The notes: generated by a model not told the origin, from the sequence alone. Shown: positions 7,765-15,827, counted from the stretch's first letter. The stretch is DNA of 50,346 bases from an uncultured Ignavibacteria bacterium (GCA_937924675.1 CALEVL010000251.1:1-50346), one strand, 5' to 3'. Translations and numbers: made by a program.

Positions 7765-9255
7765 ATGTTGAAAAGCTCAGTTTTGGAAATGCTTAGATCG
7801 TTTGATAAGGATGAACTGATACTGTTTGAAGACTTCCTGAAGTCGCCTTACCATAATAAGAATAATAACGTCATAAAGCTTTTCACTTCGATCAAGAAAT
7901 ACTATCCCGATTTTGACAACGAGAATCTTAACAAAGAGATTTTATGGAAGACATTGTATCCGGAGAAGGAGTATAACTATGGAGTTATGAAGAATCTTAT
8001 TCACGAGCTAAGCAAACTTGGAATGAAATTCATTGTGATTGAAGAGTTTGAAGGAAATGTGTTGGAGAAAGATACAATACTTCTCAACGGACTGAACAAC
8101 AGAAATATCATAAAGCTATTCAAAGTAAAGATGAATGAAATTGAGAGAAACTATAACAAGGATACGTTCAAAAAAGAATACTTCTTTGTAAATGATTTCT
8201 ATTCCGAATACTCAAAAATGAAATGGATAAAAATCTATCATTGCAAGGCAAACAATATTGATGCTGTTACTGAAAATGATGTGATCAGCAGTTCGGCTAT
8301 GTTCATTTACAGCTTTCTCATTTATTTGTTTAAGTATTACAATAATGTGCTGAGCGACTCTAATGATAAGAATATTCCTTTGGACAAGAATGTGCTCGCC
8401 GTATTCTTGACGGAAATATCCTCGGAAATAATTGACAGACTGCTGGAAGTTGTGAAGCAGCATTCTGAAAGAGATTACAAAGTGCTTACTGTGTATAGGA
8501 ATATGTCACTGTCTCAGATTAACAAGAAGAGCATTGAACATTATCTTGAATTCAAAAAAACTTTGAAAGAGAACATTGGCATATTCTCAAAATGGGATGT
8601 TAAAGATCTCTCGATTTGCCTCAGCAATTCACTGAACAATCTTGATGCATCTGCAATAGATATTGACAAGGAATGTTTTGAAATCTCAGATACATTGCTT
8701 TCCAGCAGCGGGATCTTTAACAGAGACGGAACGATGACCGCAGCAGATTTCAACCTTTATTTATGGAGAGCATTCAATGCCAATAGATATGATGCAATTG
8801 TAACATTCGTAAATAATTTCATTGAAAAGATACCTGCTGAAATGCGGGAATATAGCCTGAATATTTCAGAAGCTTACATCAGCTTCGGGAAAAAGGATTT
8901 CGGTAAGACGCTTGAAATCATTTCAAAGTCCGACCATCCGACTTTCATTTCAAAAGTCAGGTTCAAGCAACTTAAGGCAAAATGCCTTTATGAACTTGAT
9001 GAGTTTGAACTCTTTGAAAGCGAATACAAAGCCATATATCATTTTCTTAAGAACAACAAATCGCTTAGTTCGAAATTCAAAGATGACACGAGAATGATAT
9101 TTGACCTGACAAAGAAATTGTTCAGGCTAAGGCAAGGTTTCAGCCAATATGAATCTGCAAAACTTAAGAAAGAAATCACGCAATTGTATCTGAACAAATC
9201 TAATTGGTTTGCGCTAAAGTTGAATGAACTATTGCTGAAGAGAGAGATTAAATAG
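7765..9255 (+). CDS. Hypothetical helical protein, paralogue 2 of 3
   Basis: The 496-residue product is homologous over its ends to the proteins at 190 and 48206. N-terminal signature: MLRSFDKDEL near residue 10, FLKSPYHNK at ~24-32, YYPDFDNENLNKE at ~45-57, then YNYGVMKNLIHEL. C-terminal signature: NKSNWFALKLNELL. There is no signal peptide or transmembrane segment; it looks helical, Lys/Asn/Ile-rich and cytoplasmic. It is transcribed away from the propeller gene across a structured 329-bp gap. Like the copy at 190, it is followed by a gap containing the ~95-bp inverted-repeat element. The function is not known to me. Confidence 0.85.
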   Translation: MLKSSVLEMLRSFDKDELILFEDFLKSPYHNKNNNVIKLFTSIKKYYPDFDNENLNKEILWKTLYPEKEYNYGVMKNLIHELSKLGMKFIVIEEFEGNVLEKDTILLNGLNNRNIIKLFKVKMNEIERNYNKDTFKKEYFFVNDFYSEYSKMKWIKIYHCKANNIDAVTENDVISSSAMFIYSFLIYLFKYYNNVLSDSNDKNIPLDKNVLAVFLTEISSEIIDRLLEVVKQHSERDYKVLTVYRNMSLSQINKKSIEHYLEFKKTLKENIGIFSKWDVKDLSICLSNSLNNLDASAIDIDKECFEISDTLLSSSGIFNRDGTMTAADFNLYLWRAFNANRYDAIVTFVNNFIEKIPAEMREYSLNISEAYISFGKKDFGKTLEIISKSDHPTFISKVRFKQLKAKCLYELDEFELFESEYKAIYHFLKNNKSLSSKFKDDTRMIFDLTKKLFRLRQGFSQYESAKLKKEITQLYLNKSNWFALKLNELLLKREIK

Positions 9256-9337
9256 TTTCATTCTGTATAAGGCATCTCGATATAAAGAAATGATCTGAAC
9301 TTCCAATTCAAACGAGGGGATAGTACTTTTATGCTCG

Positions 9338-9359
9338 TACCCAAACTCCTGTTTGGGTA
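9338..9359. repeat. Hairpin with AAAC/GTTT apex
   Basis: TACCCAAAC and GTTTGGGTA form a perfect 9-bp stem with a TCCT loop. It belongs to a local set of three hairpins sharing the AAAC...GTTT apex. It could act as terminator for the gene ending at 9255, but it is 83 nt downstream and has no T-tract. Confidence 0.6.
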
Positions 9360-9584
9360 TGCACTTGTTAAAGAAGCTCTGCTTCGATTCTTACATGCAA
9401 TAAGTTCTATTCCAGATCTTTAGTTTCCAGTTCTCCTTTTTACACCAAGAGTATGTGAAGCGGGAGAACTGCATCTCCAAAAGAGAAACTATTAGACAAT
9501 TCCTCTTTATTAAAGGATTTGAGTCAGGAGGGAAGTCCACAGGCGCCACAAAAAGGATATGAAACGGAGTTTCATGTGCAAGTG

Positions 9585-9610
9585 CGCTCACAAACGGGAG
9601 TTTGTGAGCG
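9585..9610. repeat. Perfect 11-bp hairpin with AAAC/GTTT apex
   Basis: CGCTCACAAAC and GTTTGTGAGCG pair perfectly around a GGGA loop. A shorter relative, ATGAAAC-GGA-GTTTCAT, lies about 16 nt upstream (9558-9574). Confidence 0.7.
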
Positions 9611-9738
9611 AGCGGGGAATCTGAGTTTTCGGACAGTCTGGAAGATTGGGAACGAGTGAAAACTGCTTCGTTTCTACTGCCTGCCACTTGGTGGGGTCAC
9701 TGAAAAACTCCGACTAATCCGTTTCGGGCTAAAGTTAA

Positions 9739-9835
9739 TTTTTGCCACGAATACAAGAATAACTCCATTCATAGTATTGGCTAAAGCAGAATGCACAATT
9801 GATCTCATCCATTCGTGTATTTGTGGCAAATGCTT
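9739..9835. repeat. ~95-bp inverted-repeat element, copy 2
   Basis: This is the better preserved copy. The terminal arms TTGCCACGAATACAAGAAT (9742-9760) and ATTCGTGTATTTGTGGCAA (9811-9829) are complementary at 17 of 19 positions. The ~50-bp interior aligns with copy 1 at 1882-1976. No open frame spans it. Confidence 0.75.
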
Positions 9836-9972
9836 TTAGGCGGGATGCGTTTTTTTGTGTAAGGAATTTCGCAGAGTACGGATTAGAAATCTCAAAAATT
9901 TTTGAGCACTCAGGAGTTATTGGAATTACCCGGTTGATTGGATTGAATCTATAAGAATTTAATTCCTAATCT

Positions 9973-11718
9973 CTACTTCTTCTTGCCAACAATAAGGGTG
10001 ATGTCATCATACTGTGAAGTTCCTGTGGAAAATTCTATAACGCTGTCGGCTATTTTTTTCATGAGATCACCCGATGACAGATTGAGATTTTCTTTGCAAA
10101 CTTTTTCCAGACGTTCTTCTCCGAATTCTTCTTCATTAACTTCCTGCGCTTCAGTAACTCCGTCAGTATAGAGTATCAGCACATCACCTACGAGAAGACT
10201 GACTTCACCTACTTCATAATCTATTCCGGTGTCAAGTATGCCAATCATGAAGCCGCCTTTATCAAGTTTGTGCACGCCATCTTGTTTGAATACGAGCGGA
10301 GGATTATGTCCGGCATTTATGTAACGAAGAACATTCTCTTTACAATCCAAAATACCCCAGAAGAAAGTAATGAATTTCTCCGGCATAGTATTTTCGTAAA
10401 TGAGCTCGTTTATCTTTTCAGTCACAGATGCAAGATTAAATGACTCATCATCATACATCTTTAAGTAAGAGTGGACTGCAGATTGAATTGTTGCCATCAG
10501 AAGAGAAGCAGGCGTTCCTTTACCGGAAACATCTGCAATGATAACAGCTGTCTTGCATTCCGTGAGTCTGATGATGTCGAAGTAATCTCCACCTACATGT
10601 TTTGCCGGCATATTCATTCCTGCAAAATCATAACCCTTAATTTCCGGAATGCTTCCCGGCAATAGCGCAATTTGGATCTCACGTGCTATCTTAAGTTCAT
10701 TTTCCATTACCTGCTTTTCAAGAAACTCTTTAAACAGCATTGAGTTCTGAATGGATATTAGTGAGAGGTTGACTATTGATTCAAGAAATTCGATATCGGA
10801 TTCTGAATAGGGAAGTTTGTTTAGCTTTCCGCCAAGGCAAATGATATTCTCAACCTCATTATTGATGACAGCAGGAATTACAAGTTCAAACCCTGATTCG
10901 CTTAACATGTTAAAAAATGAAGTTCCTAAATGTTCATTTATGCGAATTGTTTTCTTCATCTCCGTAGAAGTCTCTTGCAAAGGAAATATTTCATTCGGAA
11001 AAATTTCCTCTGCGCTTATCTTTCTGCTGTCCTTGATTAGCATGAACCTGTTGTCCTTACCTCTTGAGAAAATAATAAAATCCTTAATTCCGAAATTCCC
11101 AAGCAGAGTGTAGCTGAGAACTTTGATGATACTGTCCTTGTCTATAATGCTCGAATTGAATTCTTTGCTGAGTTCAAACAGAGAACGAAGCTGTCTAACC
11201 CGGTTGTTAAGATCAGCATTCAGTGACTTCACTTGATTGAACCTGATTGTATTTTCAATCGCAGATGCCGATATGTTCAGCATTGTCTCTATGGAAATTA
11301 TCTCATTGTTAGAGAGTTGAGCGTTGTTGAGCTTCTTGCCCAAACAAAGAACACCGAGAAGTTTGTTTTGAAAATATACTTTGAAAAAGTGATGAAGTCC
11401 CAATTCTATCAGCAAGGAATTTTCTGCATCAATCTCTTGAGCTTCAAATACAGCCAGTTTCGGCAGTACTGCCTGAACTTCTTTGCCGGCAAGATGCTGA
11501 TCTAATCCTTTCAGCGATTCAATTACGAAATAATCGTCATCTTTCCTGGAATCAGTCTTGATAAGCATCAATCCCTTTGAGATGAGCATTTTTCCCATAG
11601 TGCTCAGCAGAATGTTGTTGAGGATATATTTTAGATCCAGCTTGCTGCTGATGAGTTGCGAAAACTCTATTAGTGAATTGAGCTCGAGTTGTTTTCTTGC
11701 GGGGTCATTTTTTTCCAT
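9973..11718 (-). CDS. PP2C/SpoIIE-type serine phosphatase with GAF domains (RsbU-like)
   Basis: The 581-residue cytoplasmic protein has two GAF-like sensory domains (about residues 25-165 and 185-325), a short linker helix, and a C-terminal SpoIIE/RsbU phosphatase domain (~345-578). Landmarks are ELKIAREIQ...LLP, HVGGDYFD (metal-binding Asp, ~378), IIADVSGKGTPASL, YINAGHNPP, LYTDGVTEA and YDDITLIV. In the family, this phosphatase dephosphorylates a STAS anti-sigma-factor antagonist and so frees a sigma factor or other target. The genes for the cognate kinase and STAS protein lie immediately upstream on the same strand (15-nt gap), giving a complete partner switch. The input to the GAF domains cannot be read from sequence. 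Confidence 0.93.
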   Translation of the reverse strand: MEKNDPARKQLELNSLIEFSQLISSKLDLKYILNNILLSTMGKMLISKGLMLIKTDSRKDDDYFVIESLKGLDQHLAGKEVQAVLPKLAVFEAQEIDAENSLLIELGLHHFFKVYFQNKLLGVLCLGKKLNNAQLSNNEIISIETMLNISASAIENTIRFNQVKSLNADLNNRVRQLRSLFELSKEFNSSIIDKDSIIKVLSYTLLGNFGIKDFIIFSRGKDNRFMLIKDSRKISAEEIFPNEIFPLQETSTEMKKTIRINEHLGTSFFNMLSESGFELVIPAVINNEVENIICLGGKLNKLPYSESDIEFLESIVNLSLISIQNSMLFKEFLEKQVMENELKIAREIQIALLPGSIPEIKGYDFAGMNMPAKHVGGDYFDIIRLTECKTAVIIADVSGKGTPASLLMATIQSAVHSYLKMYDDESFNLASVTEKINELIYENTMPEKFITFFWGILDCKENVLRYINAGHNPPLVFKQDGVHKLDKGGFMIGILDTGIDYEVGEVSLLVGDVLILYTDGVTEAQEVNEEEFGEERLEKVCKENLNLSSGDLMKKIADSVIEFSTGTSQYDDITLIVGKKK

Positions 11719-11733
11719 CGACGGATAATGGTT

Positions 11734-12156
11734 TCAGCCGTGAATGATCTTGATCAGTGTAAGGAGATTTGTATCCGAATTCTTTGTATCAAATTCAATT
11801 TTGCTCATGAACTTCTTCATTATTGGCACTCCGAGTCCTCCAACTTTGAAACTTGAAAAATACTCCTTCATATTAGGATTGTTAATTCCGTTTGGATCAA
11901 ATGCTTTGCCTTTATACTTGAGAATTATTTTGAATTCACCATTTGCAAAAGATGTCTCTACTTCAATTGATTCATTCTCATCATACTTGTGGGCATGCTT
12001 AATGATATTCGTGCAAGCTTCATCCACTGAAAGAATTATCTGATTAATGGTACTGTCATCAAATCCTGATTCAGCAGCCTGTTCGCCAACAAAGTCCCTT
12101 ACTTTTGCAAGGTTCTTCGTAGAACTTGAAAGCGTTATTTTATGTGATTTTCCCAT
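11734..12156 (-). CDS. Anti-sigma factor serine kinase (RsbW-like HATPase)
   Basis: The 140-residue GHKL ATPase of the RsbW/SpoIIAB type contains the N-box ILSVDEACTNIIKHAH (Asn for Mg-ATP) at about residues 41-56. It also has FDPNG in the G1 region and GGLGVPIMKKFM in the G2 lid. Such kinases bind and inhibit a target (often a sigma factor) and phosphorylate the STAS antagonist. It sits between the STAS gene (11-nt gap) and the phosphatase gene (15-nt gap). No sigma factor gene is adjacent, so the target is encoded elsewhere or is not a sigma factor. Confidence 0.92.
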   Translation of the reverse strand: MGKSHKITLSSSTKNLAKVRDFVGEQAAESGFDDSTINQIILSVDEACTNIIKHAHKYDENESIEVETSFANGEFKIILKYKGKAFDPNGINNPNMKEYFSSFKVGGLGVPIMKKFMSKIEFDTKNSDTNLLTLIKIIHG

Positions 12157-12167
12157 AATGAGAAATC

Positions 12168-12512
12168 TCAGGCGAATTTTTCCAATGCTGTATCCTCTTC
12201 CTTGTAAATTTCAAACAGGATCGGAAATCCCAGCATATCAAATATGTTGTAAATCTTATCACTCATTCCGCAAAGCTTAATATCTCCGGCATTGTTACGT
12301 GCATTCTCAATGAATGCCATAAATACTCCCAGCCCCGCACTACTTATATACGAAAGTTTTTGGAAATTGACTACAATCTTGTTACTGCTCTGGGCTAACA
12401 GTTCTTCAAACGTCTTCTCAAGCTCAACGGAAGTATGCGCATCGAGGAATCCGTTCAGATCGAGCAAAACGATGTCGTCATGTTTTCTGGTGTTAATAGA
12501 AAATTCTTCCAT
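12168..12512 (-). CDS. STAS-domain anti-sigma factor antagonist (RsbV-like)
   Basis: The 114-residue protein is a single STAS domain. VLLDLNGFLDAHTSVELE is the first strand/helix, and YISSAGLGVF contains the serine normally phosphorylated by the partner kinase, followed by LCGMSDKIYNIFDMLGF. The ATG at 12512 is preferred: the frame stays open to a TTG at 12545, but the extra 11 residues add nothing to the domain. It is the first gene of the three-gene partner-switching operon, in the order antagonist, kinase, phosphatase. Its upstream region contains heptanucleotide repeats at 12594-12630. Confidence 0.92.
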   Translation of the reverse strand: MEEFSINTRKHDDIVLLDLNGFLDAHTSVELEKTFEELLAQSSNKIVVNFQKLSYISSAGLGVFMAFIENARNNAGDIKLCGMSDKIYNIFDMLGFPILFEIYKEEDTALEKFA

Positions 12513-12593
12513 TATGATTTGTTTATTTTTGTCGCCAAAATCCAAAAAAATATTATCAATTAAAATAGTAATACAATTGACAGTTCATGGTTA

Positions 12594-12630
12594 AAAATTG
12601 AAAATTAGAAATTAGAAATTAAAAATTGAA
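12594..12630. repeat. Heptanucleotide tandem repeat (AAAATTG type)
   Basis: Five units run in tandem: AAAATTG, AAAATTA, GAAATTA, GAAATTA and AAAATTG. They are related to the GAATTGA units inside the propeller gene at 6549-6580. Confidence 0.75.
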
Positions 12631-12754
12631 AGCGAGATTACACCGAATGTCCAATACGGAAGCAATTTATGCGTTGAGCCAATTAGGTCAATCCAGTCAA
12701 ATATTACGGGCTCTTGCCCCAAATGTTCATTAACTATAAACCAACTCTATCACT

Positions 12755-12790
12755 TCTCAACTCTCACCTCTGAACTCTTACCTCTCAACT
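12755..12790. repeat. Heptanucleotide tandem repeat (TCTCAAC type)
   Basis: Five units run in tandem: TCTCAAC, TCTCACC, TCTGAAC, TCTTACC and TCTCAAC. It is the same family and strand sense as 2026-2053 and 6949-7004. Confidence 0.8.
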
Positions 12791-12835
12791 TCCACAGCGA
12801 CTACCATTGTCATAGAATGTTTTTCGTAATAAAGC

Positions 12836-12843
12836 TATATTTG
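12836..12843 (+). promoter_or_regulatory. Bacteroidota-type -7 element of anmK
   Basis: TATATTTG matches the TAnnTTTG consensus exactly and ends 7 nt before the ATG at 12851. A start site about 7 nt downstream would put transcription at the A of the start codon, giving a leaderless or nearly leaderless mRNA. The nearest upstream TTG (12807-12809) is 26 nt away, longer than usual. Confidence 0.55.
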
Positions 12844-12850
12844 TTGCAAA

Positions 12851-14020
12851 ATGAGTGGATTCTTTGATTTACTTAAGAAGAAAGAAAGAACTGTTATAGG
12901 AATCCTTTCCGGCACTTCTATAGATGCAATTGATGCAGTATTGGTCAGAATCAAGGGTTCAGGGCTTGATTCGAGAGTACAAGTCTTAGATTTCAGGTCG
13001 TTTCCAATAGCTCATGAACTGAAAAAAAAGATTTTTGAAGTATCCGGAAAAAATACAGGCAGAGTTGATGACTTGTGTAGGTTGAATGTGATGCTTGGAA
13101 TACTCTATGGGAAGTGTATCAATAAGTTCATTAAATTAAACAAAATTTCCCGAGAGAAAATAGACATCATAGGCTCACACGGGCAAACAGTTCACCATTT
13201 ACCAATAAAGGAAGAAGTTCTCGGGGTAAGATCAAGTTCTACTTTGCAGATTGGCGATCCGTCAGTGATTGCAAATGTTACAGGCATTACTACAGTGGGG
13301 GATTTCAGAATTGCTGATATTGCTGCAGGAGGCAGCGGCGCCCCGCTTGTACCATATTTGGATCAGATCCTTTTCAGAAGCTCAAGGTCTGACCGGTTGC
13401 TTGTTAATATTGGCGGAATCTCAAATGTCACATATCTTCCGAAAAAAGTTTCCGGTACTAAAGTAATTGCATTCGATACTGGTCCCGGAAACATGATCAT
13501 TGATTATGTGATGATGAAATTGACAGGCAAGAAATTTGATAGGAATGGTTCAATGGCTGCAAAGGGTAAAGTAAATGAGCGACTTTTTGATTTTATTCTC
13601 AAGGCAGATTCATTCTACTCTGCAAAACCTCCTAAGTCAACCGGAAGAGAGCATTACGGAGAGGAATTTTCTGAGAGGTTGTTAAGATTCGGAAAGAAAC
13701 TTCCGGCAAAGGATACAATCTCAACTGTAACGAAGTTCACTGCGTATGCAATTTATGAAAATGTTAAGCACCTGAATATCGATGAGTTGATTGTTAGCGG
13801 AGGAGGATCAAAGAATCAATCAATAATTAATGAGCTAAGCTCTTACTTCGTTAGGAGTAAGGTTAAGTGTCTCAACGAAAAAGGTGTAAATTCAGAGAAT
13901 AAGGAAGCAGTCTTGTTTGCTTTGCTTGCAAATGAAATTATTTCCGGAAATAAGGCAAACCTAATGTCAGTTACTGGAGCAAAAAGAAATGTTTATCTTG
14001 GAAAAATATGTCCGGCATGA
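12851..14020 (+). CDS. anmK: Anhydro-N-acetylmuramic acid kinase
   Basis: The 389-residue enzyme phosphorylates and opens 1,6-anhydroMurNAc to MurNAc-6-phosphate in peptidoglycan recycling. Motifs include GILSGTSIDAIDAVLVRI (~17-34, phosphate/anhydroMurNAc region), GSHGQTVHHLP (~113-123), NIGGISNVTYLP and AFDTGPGNMIIDYVM, and GGGSKN near the C terminus. The length fits the family (about 370-390). The stop overlaps the next start as ATGA, so it is translationally coupled to the downstream dehydrogenase gene. No MurNAc-6-phosphate etherase (murQ) is in the window. Confidence 0.96.
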   Translation: MSGFFDLLKKKERTVIGILSGTSIDAIDAVLVRIKGSGLDSRVQVLDFRSFPIAHELKKKIFEVSGKNTGRVDDLCRLNVMLGILYGKCINKFIKLNKISREKIDIIGSHGQTVHHLPIKEEVLGVRSSSTLQIGDPSVIANVTGITTVGDFRIADIAAGGSGAPLVPYLDQILFRSSRSDRLLVNIGGISNVTYLPKKVSGTKVIAFDTGPGNMIIDYVMMKLTGKKFDRNGSMAAKGKVNERLFDFILKADSFYSAKPPKSTGREHYGEEFSERLLRFGKKLPAKDTISTVTKFTAYAIYENVKHLNIDELIVSGGGSKNQSIINELSSYFVRSKVKCLNEKGVNSENKEAVLFALLANEIISGNKANLMSVTGAKRNVYLGKICPA

Positions 14021-14742
14021 ATGAAAAAGTAGCAATTGTTACAGGAGGAACCGGGGCACTGGGACGGCATGTGGTCGAAAAACTGGCTGCTGCCGGATTT
14101 AAGGTATATGTTCCAACTCTTACAATGGATGAGTTTACTTCTGTCTTCGATCGCTCTTCCGATGATAACGTTGAGATCGGTGTTCGAAAGATTTTTGCAT
14201 TTGATTGTAATGCACTCGATGAAAGTTCAGTGGTGGAATTTGTAGGAAAGGTGGCAGTTCAGGAAAAGGGAAATCTGGGCTATCTCGTAAATACTGTCGG
14301 CGGAATTGACGCAAGTGCAACTATCGGCGACTTGAAATCGGCCTCGCTTGAAAAAATGTATTCTCTCAATTTCTTGTCTGCATTTTATTTCACCACAGAA
14401 GCATTGAAGGTAATGAAGCAAAAGTCATTTGGCAGAATAGTTTCAATTGGAGCTATAGCAGGATTGGAAGTATCACCCGGTCGATTTGCTTATTCTCAAT
14501 CCAAGCAAGCAGTGATTAACCTGATGAATACTTTATCAGAAGAATGCAAGGATATTGATATCAGATGCAATACAGTTGTGCCAGGAATAATTGATACACC
14601 TGCAAACAGGGAATGGGGTTCGGATGAAGATATTCAGAAGTGGGTGAAACCGCAAGATGTTGCCGGCATCATTCTTTCATTGTTCTCTGAAGACTGGAAT
14701 CAGACAAGAGGAAGTATTGTAAAAATATTAGGAGCACTTTAA
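14017..14742 (+). CDS. Short-chain dehydrogenase/reductase (classical SDR)
   Basis: The 241-residue Rossmann-fold oxidoreductase has VTGGTGALG (NAD(P)-binding glycine motif, ~8-16) and Y159-SQS-K163 (catalytic Tyr/Lys). The second-position motif is NTVGG instead of NNAGG. The residue 13 before the Tyr, normally the catalytic Ser, reads as Ala (in SIGAIAG), so activity may differ from classical members, as in dihydropteridine-reductase-like SDRs. The ATG at 14017 overlaps the anmK stop (ATGA) and is preferred to the ATG at 14008. The substrate is unknown. Confidence 0.88.
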   Translation: MNEKVAIVTGGTGALGRHVVEKLAAAGFKVYVPTLTMDEFTSVFDRSSDDNVEIGVRKIFAFDCNALDESSVVEFVGKVAVQEKGNLGYLVNTVGGIDASATIGDLKSASLEKMYSLNFLSAFYFTTEALKVMKQKSFGRIVSIGAIAGLEVSPGRFAYSQSKQAVINLMNTLSEECKDIDIRCNTVVPGIIDTPANREWGSDEDIQKWVKPQDVAGIILSLFSEDWNQTRGSIVKILGAL

Positions 14743-14776
14743 AGTTTTTTGTAATTAAAATGAAAATGAAGATAAA

Positions 14777-15820
14777 ATGAAAATAGTTGTAACAGGCGGA
14801 GCAGGTTTTCTGGGATATCACATCTCTCAGAAGATCAACAGGATAACAAATTTCAGCGACACTGTTTTTTTTGATATCGCGAAGTTTGAAGAAGATGAAT
14901 ATGACAAGTCTATCAAATGCATCTATGGTGATGTAAGAGACAAGAAACAAATGGATGAAATGATGAAAGGAGTTGATGTAGTTATTCATTGCGCAGCAGC
15001 ATTGCCTCTATGGAAGAAGCAGGATATCTATGAGACTAATATTGACGGAACAAGAAATGTACTCGAAAGCTCACTGAAGAATAATGTGAACAGAGTAGTG
15101 CATATCTCATCAACCGCGGTGTATGGAGTTCCTGATGTTCATCCGTTGTTTGAAGATCATCCCCGTCACGGAGTTGGCCCATATGGAGAAAGCAAAGTAC
15201 AAGCAGAAGAAGTGTGTGAGGAATACAGAAAGAAAGGACTGCCCATATGTATTCTCAGACCAAAGAGCTTCATTGGAACTGCAAGACTTGGCGTGTTTCA
15301 GATTCTTTATGACTGGGTTGAATCCGGTGTAAAGATTCCGATAATCGGAAACGGCAAAAACAAATATCAGTTGTTTGAAGTTGAGGACCTTGTTGATGCA
15401 ATTCTTCTTGCAAGTACTCTTCCTCTTGAAAAGGTCAATGATACTTTTAATGTTGGTGCAAAGAATTTCAAAACAGTTAACGAAGATGTTGGTGCAATGT
15501 GTGAATATGCAGGAACAGGATCAAAGGTAATGCCTACTCCTGCAGGACTTGTGAAGCCTGTTCTAAGATTCTTTGAAATTCTGAATCTTTCACCTCTTTA
15601 CAAATGGATTTACGGAACGGCTGACACAGATTCATTTGTATCAATTGATAAGGCAATGAACCAGCTTGGTTGGGTTCCAAAATATTCAAACTCAGATGCC
15701 CTGATAAGATCATATCAGTGGTATCTGGACAATAAGCACAAGATACAGCAAGGTACCGGTGTTACTCACAGAATTGCCTGGAAGCAAGGCATTCTTTCAT
15801 TATTCAAAAAAGTATTATAA
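14777..15820 (+). CDS. NAD-dependent epimerase/dehydratase family protein (extended SDR)
   Basis: The 347-residue extended SDR begins MKIVVTGGAGFLGYH, with the NAD-binding glycine motif at ~6-12. It has VIHCAAALP, VVHISSTAVYG (catalytic Ser/Thr) and Y136-GES-K140. The C-terminal substrate domain resembles 3-beta-hydroxysteroid dehydrogenase/sugar-epimerase relatives (LFEVEDLVDAILLA). It starts 34 nt after the SDR stop and is 7 nt from the aldehyde dehydrogenase, so the four genes from anmK on probably form one operon. The substrate (nucleotide sugar, isoprenoid or other) cannot be told from sequence. Confidence 0.9.
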   Translation: MKIVVTGGAGFLGYHISQKINRITNFSDTVFFDIAKFEEDEYDKSIKCIYGDVRDKKQMDEMMKGVDVVIHCAAALPLWKKQDIYETNIDGTRNVLESSLKNNVNRVVHISSTAVYGVPDVHPLFEDHPRHGVGPYGESKVQAEEVCEEYRKKGLPICILRPKSFIGTARLGVFQILYDWVESGVKIPIIGNGKNKYQLFEVEDLVDAILLASTLPLEKVNDTFNVGAKNFKTVNEDVGAMCEYAGTGSKVMPTPAGLVKPVLRFFEILNLSPLYKWIYGTADTDSFVSIDKAMNQLGWVPKYSNSDALIRSYQWYLDNKHKIQQGTGVTHRIAWKQGILSLFKKVL

Positions 15821-15827
15821 GACAATT

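Larger units (their letters stand above)
9256..9972. other. 717-bp gap: mosaic of hairpins and dispersed repeats
   Basis: No gene is supported; the 98-codon frame on the minus strand only translates repeats. Hairpins are TACCCAAAC/GTTTGGGTA (9338-9359), CAGTTCTCC/GGAGAACTG (9428-9471), ATGAAAC-GGA-GTTTCAT (9558-9574) and CGCTCACAAAC-GGGA-GTTTGTGAGCG (~9585-9610). Three of them share the apex AAAC-[3-4 nt]-GTTT with different lower stems. Next come the box ACTGCCTGCCACTTGGTGG (9676-9694) and the second inverted-repeat element (9739-9835). Confidence 0.7.
12513..12850. other. Divergent gap with two heptanucleotide repeat blocks
   Basis: This 338-bp gap between the rsbV-like gene and anmK holds no gene. 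It contains AT-rich heptamers at 12594-12630, CTCTCAA-type heptamers at 12755-12790, and a TATATTTG promoter element directly before anmK. Confidence 0.7.

Noticed and set aside
9391..9687. 98-codon minus-strand frame beginning MAGSRNEAV
   Set aside because: It translates the hairpin mosaic. The similar start in the frame at 1995 arises from the shared CTGCCTGCCACTT box, not from protein homology.
15759..15827. Longer N terminus for the aldehyde dehydrogenase
   Set aside because: The extension overlaps the previous gene by 62 nt, adds no family residues, and a good ATG follows the upstream stop by 7 nt.
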